Source of the DNA: Certhia americana
Taxonomy: Eukaryota; Chordata; Aves; Passeriformes; Certhiidae
NCBI GenBank assembly: GCA_018697195.1
Contig: CM031858.1
Location: 94,034,643 to 94,098,642, forward strand
Length of the DNA stretch: 64,000 nt
Direction: 5' to 3'
Shown here piece by piece: positions 48,978-62,887 of the stretch. Position 1 is the first letter of the stretch. Every line of letters begins with the position of its first letter. Below the pieces are notes generated by a model, which saw nothing but the letters and a program-made list of their open reading frames with translations, was not told where the DNA came from and did no database searches. Position numbers and translations under genes: made by a program.

Positions 48978-51629
48978 CCTACTGCTCACTAAACTTTTTG
49001 TGCATTAGCTAAGAAGGACTAAATAAACCACTCTGAATTTAAAAATTCAGCACACAACACATGAGAAATGACTATTTAGCCTTTGCATTGAATGTAAAAC
49101 TGATTTTACCAATTTTTTCAGCCCTTTGATTGCAAATCTTGTATGAGAGAAAAAAATTTGAGTTTTTTACCCCAACATATCTTCTTTTCTCCTGGAAAAG
49201 AAAATTAACTCAGCAAAAAAGAACACATAAAGAATTCAGCTTTAACCTGAACAAAATGGCTCCCTTTTTCTACAAGTTATTTATTTATTGAAGTTTCTTT
49301 ATCTGGGTTGCTTGTTATTTAAAAAACTCATTTAAATCCCCTGGTTCCACAAAAGGTCAAACAAAGTCTTCTGTCACAGCCCTAATGCCTTTCATGAGTC
49401 TCTTCGTACTTTATGGGAGATTTTTCAAATCATGATGGTAAAGGAGCAAGGCCTTTAGAGGATCACTCTGAGAATCCCATGGTCAGTATGTTATCTCACC
49501 TTTTTGTGATGAAGTTATGTTTGCATATTTAAAAGACAAAGATTTTCAGAAAATTAGCACATAATACTGTGGAGAGGCAACATAAAGAAATCAGAACACA
49601 AAAAAGCCAGCAGCTAATACTACAGCATACTCTTAAAAGGCTTTCTGGTATCCAGCTGATAGAACAGATCTGCAGTATTAGATGGTGTCATTGCTTATCC
49701 AGGGTGATATATACTGACAGAAAGGATGTAGTAAATTTAATTAATACAAGCATTTTTCACTACAAAAGAAAAAATAACCAAAATAAGCAAGCAGTAAAAC
49801 CATTATTCTTCTGCTGTGCACTATCTCACCATCAACTGAAAGAATGTGAACTTAAAACTTTCCTTTTGCTTTGTTTCAGTATCACTAATTCATTTAAATC
49901 CTTCCTTCTTCTACAAACAATACAGTTTCTGTGCTGTGACAGGATATTCTAGTTCTCTTCTAAAATATTGTGAGACCATTGATATAAAGGTAGTGGAAAA
50001 GGACATAAAAATATGTATCAAACAAAACCAGGAATGATGGTTAGAGTCAAGTTTTAGATGTTTTATCTAAATCTAAATTGTCATCAAAGCACCTATTCTA
50101 AAAATAAATGTCCATAATTGTGGGTTGAGACAATGTGCTGCATGAACTTCTTCTGTGTTATTCTATTGCAGTAAACATGCATAAATAAAATATTGTCAAT
50201 GCCAGTTTTCATGAGCAGAACAGTTCAATAAATAGATCTTTAGGACTGGGAGTGACTCAAGGTAAATAGATTTGTTTAATGTACACCATGTGCAGAAGAC
50301 TGCAGTCAATGTCCTCAGTGTGTAAAACCTGTGAAGTTTGGTGTTTTTGTGTAGTCTTTTGACTCTAGTGACTGGTATGTTAAAGAAAGTCACCAAACAC
50401 ATGGAAATCATGATAAGTTTGCAGCATTAGAAGGTCATGTCACTTACTTGTATGTTGCCACACCTGAAACCAGCTATGTCCATTGTAGCTACTTGATCCT
50501 GTTGCATCTCCTCAGTCTAGGGAACTTCAACAAATTCCAATAAGTTGTGGAGTGTTCTCTCAGATTCCCACTTAATTTCAAAAGCAAGGGAAGGTTGCAG
50601 TGGTTTGTGCTGGTTGCCTGGGTTAGAGCGTGTGGGATCTGTGGTTTGCTGCAGCTTGTAGCTTACAGTCTTCTCCAGGGGAGCTGAGTGACACAGACAG
50701 CAAGCATCTGAGCCAGCTGCAGGTTTCTGCTTTTAATCACAGCTGATGGACAGCTAACTGCAGAGATTTAACAGTGGAAGTAGCCAATGTTGAGGAAAGT
50801 CCAGGGACTATAAAAGCAAAGACATAAAAGACCATTTAAAAAGACCCTTTTTATAGGGTGAGATGATGGAAGTACAATTTTCTCTTTAAATTTAGGGAAA
50901 TACGATCTGAATTGATCTCTTACTCTCAGAACTAATTTATACGCCACATGTCTCTAAAAGGTCAGGCAAAATTGTCTTTTGCAAACTTAATAGTTCTCAT
51001 AAGTTACTATGTATTTTCATTCCACACAGATTGTTGTTGACTCAGTATGACACATGCAAGAAACCTCCATAGTCTATTAAAACCAGGCAAGGGGCAGAGA
51101 AATAGAGTTTCTTTAATGCATAAAATCCAACTAAAAATGGAACAGGCATGAAAAGGACTTGATGCAGAAGCTGTAGGATACTTTCTAATCTTGAAAAGGT
51201 ACCTGATGGAAATTACCTACTGATGAAGTGTTGCCAGACAGAAAAAAAGATCTGAGGATTAGCACTGCAGCTGGAGGATTGGTGGAAGAGTGATATGAAA
51301 ATAGTGGGCAGAGGAAGGGAGGAAGGAGGCTGTGCAGGCATTTGAAATTTACAGACCCCTATTAAATGAAATGACATAGAGGAGAAATGTAAGAATGGGT
51401 TGTATGACCCAAAATCCCATGTGCCATAGGTCAGAATGAAGGAAGAGATCAATAGTGGAGGAGGAGATGAGACCAAAAAACAGGTGTAAATCACTGAAAA
51501 GAGTGGGCAAGGAACAGACAGAAATAGAAGACTTATTTTTTGGAAAGAACAGGAGTTACCTCTAGGAATGTGGATATGGAGATAGGCAGGGAGCAGAGCA
51601 GGAAAGATAACAATGCAATATAGGAGACT
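48978..51629. other. AT-rich intergenic DNA, nothing recognised
   Basis: The longest plus-strand open frame (49569-49952, 127 codons) has no recognisable domain or codon structure and lies in AT-rich DNA; it is probably chance. Confidence 0.7.
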
Positions 51630-52440
51630 GTGAATTACAGAAATATAAACTTATTGGTTGGAGGGACTTCTGGAAATCATCCAGTCTACCTGAATAATTA
51701 GTTGAATGAGGATTTTTCAACAGATGAACAGGTCCGCAATGGCTTTGTCAAGCTCAGTCTTGAAAACCTCCAAAGATGAAGTCAGTGTCTCTGCCCTGGT
51801 GCTGTACCACTTAGAAAAGACATTTTTTGTTATGTCCCACTGGAACTTCTCTCAGTGCTCATTGGTGCTATTGTGCCTTGCAGAACTGTCTGCACCTACC
51901 ATTAAAAATTTGTCACTGCAGTATTGCCCCTTGAGGTAGCTGCAAGCCACTGTTAGCTCACACCATATTTTCTTCTTCACCAAACTAAACAAATTTCTCC
52001 TCATCTGTGTGAGGAGCTATGCCTGTACCTTGTCTAGTCAAGTTTGGAATAGCTTCCAAGATGGAGATTCCACAACTTGAATTCTCCCAGTGAAAACATT
52101 TTTTATAAGTTTCAATAGAAATTTCTCCTGTTGCCATTCAGGACCATTGCCATGTTCTTTTTTTATGGCATATCAAGAAGAAACCCCCCCTGTGGTCATA
52201 TAACAGCAGAATACCCCCCATTAAACTTCCTTTGTGCAGGCTGAACAAACAGGGCTCCATCACCTCCTTGGTGGGATGTGGTCAAGCCTCCAGTTGGTGG
52301 CCCTCCAGTAGGGTCATTCTGGTACATCCATATCCTTGTTTTATTGAAAAACCCTAAACTGAGTATCAGCTGTGGCCTCTTTATTATAACACAAAGGAGA
52401 AAAATGCACTTCATTTGACTTGCTGGCTACGCTTTTCCCA
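51630..52440 (-). mobile_element. Old CR1 LINE 3' half, minus orientation, fragmented
   Basis: The right-pointing words TTGGTTGGAGGGACTTCTGG, AAATCATCCAGTCTACCTGA, GTCAGTGTCTCTGCCCTGGT, TTCTCCTCATCTGTGTGAGG, CAGGCTGAACAAACAGGGCT and TTGCTGGCTACGCTTTT are the reverse complement of CR1 3' UTR and ORF2 in the right order. It is diverged and partly rearranged, and may be more than one insertion. Confidence 0.75.
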
Positions 52441-52447
52441 ATACAGC

Positions 52448-52805
52448 TGTCATGGTTTAATCCCAGCTGGCAGTGAAACCCCATGCAGCCACTCACTCTA
52501 CTCCCCAGTGGAAGAGAGTGGGAACAGAATTAGAAGGGTAAAAGTGAGGAAAACTTGTGGGTTGAGATAAAGGTTTAAAAGGTAAAGCAAATAGAGCAAA
52601 AGCCATGCATACAAACAAAGCAACACAAAGGTTTTATTCACCACTTCCCATGGGCAGGAAGGTGTTCAGCCACTCCCAGGAGTGCAGGACTCCATCACAA
52701 GTAATGGAGAAAACATCACTCTGAATGTCCCCCTCCTTTCTTCTTATCCCCACATAATGTGCTGAGCATGACATGGTATGGTGTGGAATGTCCCCACCAT
52801 GAACA
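52448..52805 (-). mobile_element. LTR fragment of an avian endogenous retrovirus, minus orientation
   Basis: Read on the minus strand it has TTCCACACCATACCATGTCA, TGCTCAGCACATTATG, GTGATGGAGTCCTGCACTCC, a GTGGTGAATAAAACC polyadenylation-type segment, TTTATCTCAACCCACAAG and the terminus AAACCATGACA. This is the 3' half of a well-known avian LTR type, lacking the upstream U3 part. It shares the CCATACCAT...CATGCTCAGCA-type block with the LTR at 26.9 kb, so the two are probably related. Confidence 0.85.
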
Positions 52806-53650
52806 ACAAAAATAAAGCAGATTCTAATAGTTGGTTTTGGAGGAAGGTTTTGGTGACGAGGGTTCTGAGTCACTGAGAATTTTTTGTGAGGAATCTGAAA
52901 ATGGACTCCGCTTAAGTATTAGAGTGCTATTCTTCTGCCCAACTAAGAGGAGCTTTAAAATACAAGCTTTAAGCTGTTCTCATATTTACAGCATTGCTTA
53001 AAATGTAGTGCAGCTGTACATAAATTACTTCACATTTTGGAAACAGCCTGGCTGCAGTACAAGGTTGATTTGCTTATGCAGTTCAACCTGATGTTTAGAA
53101 ATTGCTTGCACAGCAGGGGAACACTGACATGGAGATTCATGTTAATTTCCACACTTGGCAAAGGTACAGAGGAAGAAGAAAAATTAGTAAAATAAAAGCA
53201 CAGTAGTGGTGAGAAGAGCTAAATTTAAATCACAACATCTCATCTAATCTCCTTCCATTATTTTTCAACAGATTTAAAGTATTAAACACCTTGATGTAAT
53301 ACTGTAATTGCATGGGGAATTACAAAATAAAACAGAGATTGAGGTGAACAAATAAATGCCTCACAAAATGGGTGTTTTATTATGTCCCAATCCTTCTCTG
53401 TGCTCCCATCAGATTTGAAATATTTGAATTCCTCTGTGGAATACAGCGACACTCAATACCTCTGCAGTGCCTTTCCCCATGTGTTGTGGACTCCCTTTGC
53501 CTGTTGGTTCATGTATGGTAAATAAGGTGCAAAATCTTGTTTTCAGCCATAAGTACAAAGAGCAAAAGTCCTCAGAGCAAAAATTTTGCTGTTGGACTTT
53601 AGGCAGAGCATCTTGAATTTTAGGCTGTTGCATTTCATTGATGGGTATTT
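52806..53650. other. AT-rich intergenic DNA, nothing recognised
   Basis: No gene or repeat family was identified. Confidence 0.75.
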
Positions 53651-53741
53651 TTCTACTGCAGTGGAGTTAGAACTAGGTGATCTTCAAGGTCCCTTCCAAT
53701 CCAGTCTATTCTATGATTCTCTGATTCAATGATTCAATGAC
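53651..53741 (+). mobile_element. CR1 LINE 3' tail, plus orientation
   Basis: GAACTAGGTGATCTTCAAGG, TCCCTTCCAATCCAG and a run of ATTCTATG/ATTCTCTG/ATTCAATG octamers mark the extreme 3' end of a CR1 copy. Confidence 0.92.
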
Positions 53742-56700
53742 TTTCTGGTCCTGATTTTCAATCTTGCTCCCAAATACGTGACATCAACATATTTCATGCT
53801 GCTTGTGTCATGATCATTAAAGAAAAATAGTAACTAAAACTGATGGGAAGCACAGGCACTGATGGAGTCTATCCCAGTACTGATGTTTTTACCTCCTGAA
53901 CCATACATCTATAAGGGGAAGAAAAATATGAGAGAAGCAAATGGCTGTTCAGCTATGGGACAATGCTGGCAGAATAACAAATACATGGGAAATGACCATA
54001 ATTAATTTTAATATGGGAATTTGAAGCCAGGATTCTGACTATTGGAGGGGTGTTATTTTGGACCTACATTTCAGCTGAAGTAATGGAGTGTGGAAAAAAA
54101 AGACAACCATATTTCAAATGATACTGTTCTGTTCATGTGGTAGAACCCTTGACTTAGTGTAACACAAAAGGCACGTTAAAAAAGCTTTTTGGCATTTCCA
54201 CATCAATTTTAATTGGTATAAATACAAATATAACACTACCTCCTTGAAACTGGCTGGTTTTCATCTTAAAACGATAATTTTAGTTTCATTCCTGAAAAGG
54301 GATAGGTAAGATGGGCTTAAAACAATCTTTATTTTCTCTGGAAAAAGGTTGAGTACTTTTTCCACATTTGTCTCAGACACAGCATGGTTGTACCATTCTA
54401 AAGAAAATCATGTTTGGGGAAAAGCTAATCAGATTATCACTCATTTTTTCAGAGCAAGCCATTTGGGTAAAATGCCCAAAGGTATCCAGACTGGGGCCAA
54501 TTTTTCCTGACAGTAGTTAGTATGACACTTTCTTAAAAGGCATAGAATTAAATTACCATAAAAGGAAACAATTATATCAGTTGAAACTGTTAATATATAG
54601 TCGTAGTATCATGATCTTTTATCACTTTACACATGTAGTTGTATCATTGATTTTTAAACAGTGCACTGGGAAAACTGAATCATGGTTTTCTTTTTAATAA
54701 AACTCAGTGAACCTTCAGGGTTTAACATCTCCATATAAATAGATCTTACGTATTACATCACACTTTGAAACCTCATGACAAAAAAATTTGTTATATTGTG
54801 CTGTAAAACATGCAAATACGACTGAGATAGTTATATAAATGCTTGGAAAATAAGTATCTCAGTTTTGGATGTAAAGAAGAAATTCATTCCTTTGGTAGCA
54901 GTGGTTAGCCAATATTAAGAGCTTGTCCTCATTAGCAAGAGAAATGGAGAATAGCCCAATGGTGACAATCTGGGTAATTTACAGGAATGTATGCAGTTTC
55001 TTGTTTTCTAGGAAGTAGTCAAAATAAGCACTGAGACAGCGTCTTGGTTCAAAAATCAAAAAATCTGCCTGGCTTTCAAGAAATTTTTCCCCAAACAGCT
55101 CCACACATCTTGTTCACAGAGGTATGCCCTTGACATCTCTTGCTTTCTTCTGGATTTCTACTCGCCTCCTATGTATGCTTTGGTAATCAGTCTCAGGGCA
55201 CTCCAGGGACCTCCATCTCTGTCATCTTCTTGAATTGCAACCTCTTTAGTTAGTTACTTAGTTACCACTCCCCAAAGGGGCCCTTTACTTGCTCCTTCCA
55301 GTTAGGCTGCTGAAAAGCCAGTTCCTACTGCCCTTTTGATTTTACTCATCTCTAAGTTAGAGAAATCACCTCTTATCAGCATCCAAAGTGCCAAAATTTT
55401 GCATTTTTTGAAGCTATTACATGACCTACTGTTAATTGTTGTCATATTTGCTTTGGAGTAGCTGTTAGCCCAATCCTAAGTAAGTATTGGATCAGGATGG
55501 TGGTAGAGCTTTCCCTGATTGTGTCAGTGCTGTCCTGCTTATTTACTGGGCTGTGTGGAGTATGCCAGCTCCGCAGCTGGGGAGCTTTCTTGTCAGCCAC
55601 ACCACAAACTGAGCATTTGCCGGGAAGGATGAGGAAGTTAAAGAAAAGGGACTGGACACACCTGGGAAGGATGGGTCCCTTGAGGTCTCAGCTGAAGCAG
55701 CCCACAGGAGGCTCTGATTCAGGATGTACCTGAAAACATGGAGAATACTCCTATGAAACCTTGCCCTACCCTTGATCAGTTTCTGATGGTCGGCCCCTAA
55801 GCAACCACGTTGACCTTCTGTCATGGGGTTCGATGGATTCCTGATCTGTCTGGTTATGTCAATCCCACTATTCATTTGGGAGCAGGAAAATAGGGTGGAT
55901 TGCACCTTGAAGGTAATGCCAGATGCACTCAAAGTAGAAAGCAAGTGAACTAACCTTTGAAATCACTTATGAGATAATGATATTATTCTTCATCTCCTGC
56001 AGTTTGGAGGTTCAGTTCAGCAAAAATGCTCACTTTTAATGTACAGTAAATGACACGTTAGGAAGGGTTTCAAATTAATTGTCTTTAAGTGGTGTGCTTG
56101 ATGGTGTCATGTCTTTCTAGATTTGTAATCTAAATTACAGAAAATTGTTGAGCTCACTCTGGAAATTGCTGTCTTTGAAAATGAATGAAACTTGCTGTCT
56201 AATGCTCTGCAGGATATTAATTAGGCAATCCTAGTAGGACCTACCTTTGCAATTTGAACTCTATTACAGATACATAGGGAATGTGAGCAAATTATTGGGA
56301 CATAGGAAATTGCCGTATTGAATTCTCTGTGTGCATTCTCTTACTTCAAGTAAAAGTGAAGCAGGCTGTCCTTTAATTGAGAGAAAATCAACCTAAGATT
56401 ATAGCAGGAGAGGAGGGATGTGTATATGGTTACCTCACAAGAGCTGACACACGGCAATTCATTACCCCATGGTACCTTCTTGGTATGTCAAAGCCTTATG
56501 ACTTCAAACTGATATTTTCTTAACAATTTGCTCATTAATTCTCTTCATCGAACAGACCATATATTTATTTTTTGAAGTCACTGAGAGAGACAAAATGATG
56601 ACATCTTGCAATTTTGACTTATTGAAGAATAATTACAAGTGTAGTTATTTAGTTTATGATGGGTGTTGCAACAAAACTGGCCTATGTCTACTTTGACAAG

Positions 56701-57400
56701 GTATAATTTCTGTAAAGCTTGTGTCCACTAATGCTAGCATGTACTTATTTCTCTACTTAGCTGTATTCCATTTCTATCCAACATTTTTTTTGCCTATTTT
56801 TTCCCAGCACCCTGCAAATATAATGCACTAAATTAGTCACAGTCATAGTAAGTTCATGTTTTGAAACATTTTGAAATACAAGTTGATACTACAGAGTATA
56901 AACACTTGTAATAAAAGCTTCCAGGCAGAAGATTCTATAGTGACACTATCATGCCAAAGCAATGATTATTTTATATGTGATCAAAGTACCACTCATGGTC
57001 TAAGAAGTTCCTGATTAAACAGAAAGTTGACAAATCCTCAGCCCCGTATCCTACCATACTGTCAAGTTAACATTGCCATAAATAACACTCCTGGCACAAA
57101 ATTGTATATTAATATTACTTTATGCTTATATCAAGTGCAGGAATGAAGGCAATGAATCAAGGGCACCTTTATTAATTTGTGTCAGGAGAAGTGACTGACC
57201 ACTTAGTGGTGAAGAACATGATATTGAGTAGTAAACTTTTACTGTAGTTCATGTTTCTAACAAAATAATCAAGAGAGCAGAAAAATATAATCTACAAACT
57301 CAGAAAGAAGATGCAAAGACACCAGTAGAGGAAAACAAGCAGCAAACACAGAATTATGTGTATGGATGGGTCAGCAAGCAGTAGGCCAGAAAAAGGGCTG
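53742..57400. other. Intergenic DNA, nothing recognised
   Basis: The stretch is AT-rich with a less AT-rich segment at about 55.5-55.95 kb. That segment has open frames on both strands, but no domain or repeat family I can name. Confidence 0.7.
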
Positions 57401-58250
57401 CCCAAGAGGCTCAACATAAGGACTCAGTGACCCCATGTTATTGCAAGGCCAATTCTTATTATTATTCAATAATTCAATATAGTTGAATCTTGAAAAGGTC
57501 ATGAGGGACATAGCACCAGAGGGACCTCGAGAGTCTGAAGAGCTGGGCCAGCAGGAACATAATGAAGTTCAACAAGATCCTAACCTGGGGGAAGAACAAC
57601 CCATGCATTGGTGCATCCTGGGGGCAGATTTCCTGGGAAGCTACTTTTCAGAGAAGGTTCTAGAATGCTGGTGGACAAAATGATCATGAGCCAGCAAAGT
57701 GCTTCTGCAGCAGAGGAGGCCAGCAGCATCCTGGGATGCACTGAGAGCACTGTCATCAGGTCAGGAGAGCTGATCATTCGACTGCTGTGTCCCATCACAG
57801 ATTCCCCAGTACAGAGAGACATGGACACACAAGAGTGAGTGCAGTGAAGGTCTGCAAAAATGATTAAGGAATTCAGTGAACTGCTACAAAAATAGTTAAG
57901 GAATTGGAGCATGTGGCGCAGAAAGAGATACTAAGAGAGCTGCGAATGTTTAGCCGGAAGAAAAGAAGGCTCAGGGATATCATATCAATGTGTATAAATA
58001 GCTGATGTTTGGGAGTAAAGAATATGGAGCCAGAGTCTTCTCAGTGGTGCCTAATGACAAGAGGCAATGGAAAAAGATGAAATAAAGGAAACTTTCCTTG
58101 AGCATAAGAAAATCTCTTTTATTATGAGAGTAGTGGAACCTCAGAAGTGATTTCTCAGAAAGGTTGTAGAGTTGATATATTTTCAGATAATCAGAAGCCA
58201 ATGGCACAACTGTCCTGAATGACTTTTCTAGTTATCCCTGCTTTGGGGGA
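57400..58250 (+). mobile_element. CR1 LINE 3' half, plus orientation, decayed
   Basis: AATGAAGTTCAACAAGATCC with TTGGTGCATCCTGG, CATCCTGGGATGCACTGAGA, GGAATTGGAGCATGTGGCG, AAGAAAAGAAGGCTCAGGGA, GGAGCCAGAGTCTTCTCAGT, GGTGCCTAATGACAAGAGGC and GGAAACTTTCCTTGAGCATA follow the order of CR1 ORF2 from mid-RT to C-terminus. Frames are broken. Confidence 0.85.
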
Positions 58251-61200
58251 AGTAGGGTAGGAGGTTGGAGGAGGTGAGGTCTCTTCCCACCACAAACCAA
58301 GAACCAATGAGTAATAGCATAAATGAAGGCATCAAGTTTGCCTCAGAAAAATAGTCTGGAAGACACTATAAACTTTAAAAAGTTTTCTGATGCCACGCTA
58401 TACCAAAGATACCAAATAAATTGTAGCCTGAATTATACAGTTTAGTAAGGGCTTTGGTGAACATAAATTTAATAAGAAGTCAGATTTAAGCAGCACAGGG
58501 TTAACTCTATTCTCTGACTAAAAGATTCCAACATGTTGAATAATTACAAGGACCATGTATCCAGTTCTGTGAAATGCAACTTACTTTACATATTTTGTTT
58601 TTGTATGCCTGTTTAGAATCCTAGGGAAATAAATAACTGTGACATGTGAAGCCTGTAATAAACATGAATGAAGAACATACAAAGTGAGTGTTTATTGAAA
58701 ATTTGATGTAAGTGTTAAGTCAAAATATGTTAAAACATGAGATAATGTCTTCTTACTGTGTTAATGTTTAGCCTGTTGAGTAGGTGATTCTTAAATGGTC
58801 TTCACTCTAAGGATCATAACAAGAACAGTTGAAGACTCTTATTTTGTAAAAGAGATATAAATGGGAGATGAAGCAAATGTAGTTGCTATTGGCATGTTTC
58901 ATGCAATTACAGGGGAAAGCATGATTAATAGCAATGAAATTTATGGTTGATTAAAAATAAAATATAATGCCTAGAGAGAGGCCACAGATAAAGCTAAATG
59001 CATTAATATGAAAATAGTCATCTGCAAGTAAAAATCTGTAGCAGTGGTGAGCCTAAATATAGTTCCTCTTAATTGTGGGGAATAAATATTACCTCTGAAG
59101 TTGTGGGAAAAAGTATCTTGTTTAAAGAGAAAGCACATTTGTTCAATGCACAAAAAGACTAATTGCTGCTAGAAATCTGTTCATTTTGTTTCATTTTTAC
59201 AGTAATGATCCTAGCATATACAAAAGGAGCATTTCAGGCAAATTGAAACAGGCATCGAGGGTGGGCTCAAGGTGATTTGGCACTCTGTTCCTCATATCAC
59301 CACCCAGCAGTCAGTCACTACAGCTGACTTTCTGGACATCATGATTGTATAGGGCCAGAAGTGGAGGTGCTACAGACTGCCCTGCATCTTAAAAATGCAG
59401 TTGTCATTTTCATATTCTACATGCAAAGGAGCTTAGGGACTGAAACCCACCACTATTGTTAGACACTGGTGGAGGGAGAGCATGAGATTTCCACTATTTG
59501 CAAATTAGGTGCATCTGCTTACAGAAATTATGGGAATTCCTTATATTGTTCAGGAAAGGATGAGTATGAAGTATATATTTAAGCTGTTATAATGAAATAC
59601 ATGAGTCTTCTTCTGGCAACCTCTGAACCTGAAGTGTATTAGACAGACTTGGTGATGAAGATGGTGTGTAAATGTGGGTTGAATATAAGCATTCGACTAA
59701 AACAATGCTCATAAATGATGTTTCAAATCTAGTATGCCATAAATGTATGCACTCAACATCTGAAACTGGCCAAACTAAGTAAAATAAAGGGAAATCAGAA
59801 GCGTGGCCTGAGGCAAGTTGCTTTCTTTCATCTGCTTTAGGAATCTCCTACTAAAGGAAAAAGAGTTAAAGCAACCAGGCACCCTAACATTTTGCCATAT
59901 TTACATCTGTTTAAATTATGTCTCACGGCTACATTTTTTTTTAAAAATCCTGATATTTTTACAACTCTTCACATTGCTTTTACCTAAGCAGTTGAGGCAA
60001 ACTGTATCAAGAATAAAACTAAACATTGCTTACATATTGCTGTAATGAAGGAAAGAGTAGAGGGTAAAGAGGAAAATTCAGAGAAGTTTAGAAGAGTATC
60101 ATATGTTCGGACCTCATATAACAGAAGTAACTCTTTTAAAAAGACTGTAATTGTATCAGAGCTGAGTTCAATCCATTGATGGTACATGAAGACAAACATC
60201 CCAATAGATCACTTGGGGGCTGGACAAAATACGGTATTCCCTGTTCAGGAAGCTTGTAGTAAATACAGACACAGATGGGAATCCACAAACACTTAATTTA
60301 TAACTACCATGCCAGCTTGTACAAATGAATAGTTAATTACTTGCTTATATATTTTGCATATCACCATTCAATAATATTTTGTGGCTTTTTTCTAAACTAA
60401 ATACCCAATTAGAATATAAATAAGGGGTGTTTTCATTCAGATATGTCATATAATATATATATGTCATATAGACATCTAAATCCTGTTGCATTGTAATAAA
60501 GTTTTGAAAGAAATCAAAATATGCTTTTTCCTTGTCATTCATTCTTTCCAGTTTCTGTCACTGCAGCTTTGTTAAAGCACAGTCCAAACCTTCCCGTATG
60601 GCATCTTCAGTACTTTCCTACACATACATTTCAGTAAATGGGCTTCAGTCCAAATTTTGATTCCTTTCTCTTTTGTTGTTCAAAACAATTGACATCAAAC
60701 TGAAACATGAAAGAGAGAAAAAAAGGTTGCTTTCTCTACATGAAGAACCACAGCAGTGTTTTTTATTTTCCATATGAATACAATTATTGTTCGTGTCTTG
60801 CTTGCACACTGAATCCTACATTTGGATTTTGGCAGGTAAAGTTATGCTTGCTGAGGTCACTGACGCTTTGTCCAATTCCAAGCAGCCCTGTAGGCTTTGT
60901 TATTGTCCACTAGACACTTCCCCTCCCCCATAGCTACTTAAATCCTTTTTAAGATCAGTTTTCTGGAGTTCATCTGGCATTTTCAGACCCCTGTTTACGA
61001 GGCCGTTGCACTGCTGGGGTGTGCTGTGAGCTGCGAGAGGCCATCATGCTCTTACATACAGCAACAGAAGTGCTCTCTGTTTATACTCCTCCACATGTTA
61101 TCTAGAATCTAATTTCAAACACATTAATGCTAAAATAAGACTTCCAACTACTATTTCTATTTATATACTTTAAGCTTTCTCAATCCTAGATTTATTGGCA

Positions 61201-62667
61201 AAAAAAAAGTTTACAGATAGCATACCCCAGGCAAAGCTCCCTAATGCTTCATTTAAGAAACATTAGTAACTGTGATCTGTGAAAATTAACCAAGATAAAT
61301 TGTTGCTTTTTTAATGCAGTTTCTTTCTATCCAATTTAGGTATCAAAGACTCAAACACTGGTATTATGTCTGAAGAATTTGAAGATAAAATAAGAAACAG
61401 CTATTGATAAAGAGGTTGAGTTTACACTGTTTAAAGCCAGATCTGTCCAGAATAACAATTTAAACCAAAGGATGGGGGAGCCAGTGCTGTTGGTCCCTGT
61501 AACTTGACTCAGTTCTCCAGTTTATAAGCAGATGAACTTTACTTGGTTTCAATCTTCTGACTCCTTTTGTACCACCTGCCTAAGCATCGCTTCTGACGCT
61601 GCTTGAGCATGAGTCTTCCTCCACTGCCCTGTTTTCCCTGCTTTACCTTGTATAACCTATTCAAGTGCTCCCTCACATCAGAACAGCTCTCTCTTGCTGT
61701 TTGAAGCATGTTGCACCAAATCCAGCAGCACATTTTGGGTGAGGACTCTGAGTTACTGGTTAACAGTTTCTGGACAGTTTCTGCTCTGACAGCTTGACAA
61801 ACCTGATAATATATTTTGATGGTGGACTGGAAAATCAGTTCTCAGAAAATCTCACTAGAAGCCAAAATATATGATGGAACAACAAATCATTATCATTGTC
61901 TTTAGTGAAAGACAGCAGTTCAATCATGGAACCTGTGGTATTCAAAGAAAAGTAAAGTATTAGGTTAAGTGAATCCTACCTTGGAAACTACTTTTGTAAA
62001 TCTGCAGGTGTTTTTCATATATAGTTTGAAAGTAATCATCTGCATCTTTTCTGTTCCAGGAAATATAACATTAATGACAGTTTGTCCACTATCAATTTAC
62101 AACTTTTCCATGAGACCTTGGGCAAATGAAATTGTTCAGTCTAATCCGTGGTTTTCTAGTAATGAAAAATAATGTTTGAGTGTTTGAAGACACTTTGCTT
62201 CAGTGTTGGTGATGATGAAGTACTCTGAATCTGTGGCAAGCATCTAGAGTAGTCTCCTTTTGCTAAGTAATAGCAAAATCCAGAGCTTTGGAGTTGACTC
62301 TTTCATATGAAACAGAAATTAATGGCAAGTCAGTTATTCATCTAATGTAATTTGTGCCTTGAAAAATTATGCAGAATTTCCTTTTCTGTAAATAATATTA
62401 GGAACAAAGACCATGAAGGTAATTGCATTAGATGCTCCTGTCCCACAACCAGCCATCACCCAAATAACATTAAGTTGTCCTCAGTCTCTTTCTCTGTCCT
62501 TGAGAGAAAGATGAGTGAGGCCAGGCAAAATTCAGAAATTACTATCACAATTGGAAATGTCTGAGTTTCACCATCTTTTTGCTCATTACTCCCTCCTCAG
62601 CTGAGACAGGTAAATCAAGTCTTTTAAATCACTGCCTTGAACATTTCAGGAAAATACCAGCTGGGCT
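58251..62667. other. AT-rich intergenic DNA, nothing recognised
   Basis: No gene, RNA or repeat family was identified. A short near-repeat, ATATGTCATATA, occurs twice at about 60441-60470. Confidence 0.7.
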
Positions 62668-62887
62668 GCCCTAACTCCTAGCTGTAATTGGACAATTAAC
62701 CCCAATATGTAAATAGGCCAAAATTATAAAAGTGTGAAAATGTGTGACCCACTGTCCATCTTAGATGTAGCCATGGCCAGGCTCTTGTACTCCCAAGGCG
62801 TATCTTTTGAAGGCCTTTTTAATAAATAACTACTTTATTCCTTTAACACTGTCTAGCCTCTGTTCTAAGTAGCCTCTCAAGGCATCA
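62668..62887 (+). mobile_element. LTR fragment, plus orientation (copy B of the 48.6-kb family)
   Basis: From AGCTGTAATTGGACAATTAA to TCAAGGCATCA it aligns by eye with the last two thirds of the LTR at 48641-48977, including GTGTGACCCACTGTCCATCT, CTTTTGAAGGCC, AATAAAT and AACACTGTCTAGCCTCTGTT. Its 5' part is missing. Confidence 0.88.

Noticed and set aside
49569..49952. 127-codon plus-strand open frame
   Set aside because: It shows no recognisable domain, lies in AT-rich intergenic DNA, has no splice or promoter context, and is of a length expected occasionally by chance in 64 kb.
48641..62887. A complete provirus bounded by the two same-family LTRs
   Set aside because: The interval carries unrelated CR1 copies and another LTR type, shows no retroviral coding sequence, and the two LTRs differ in length.
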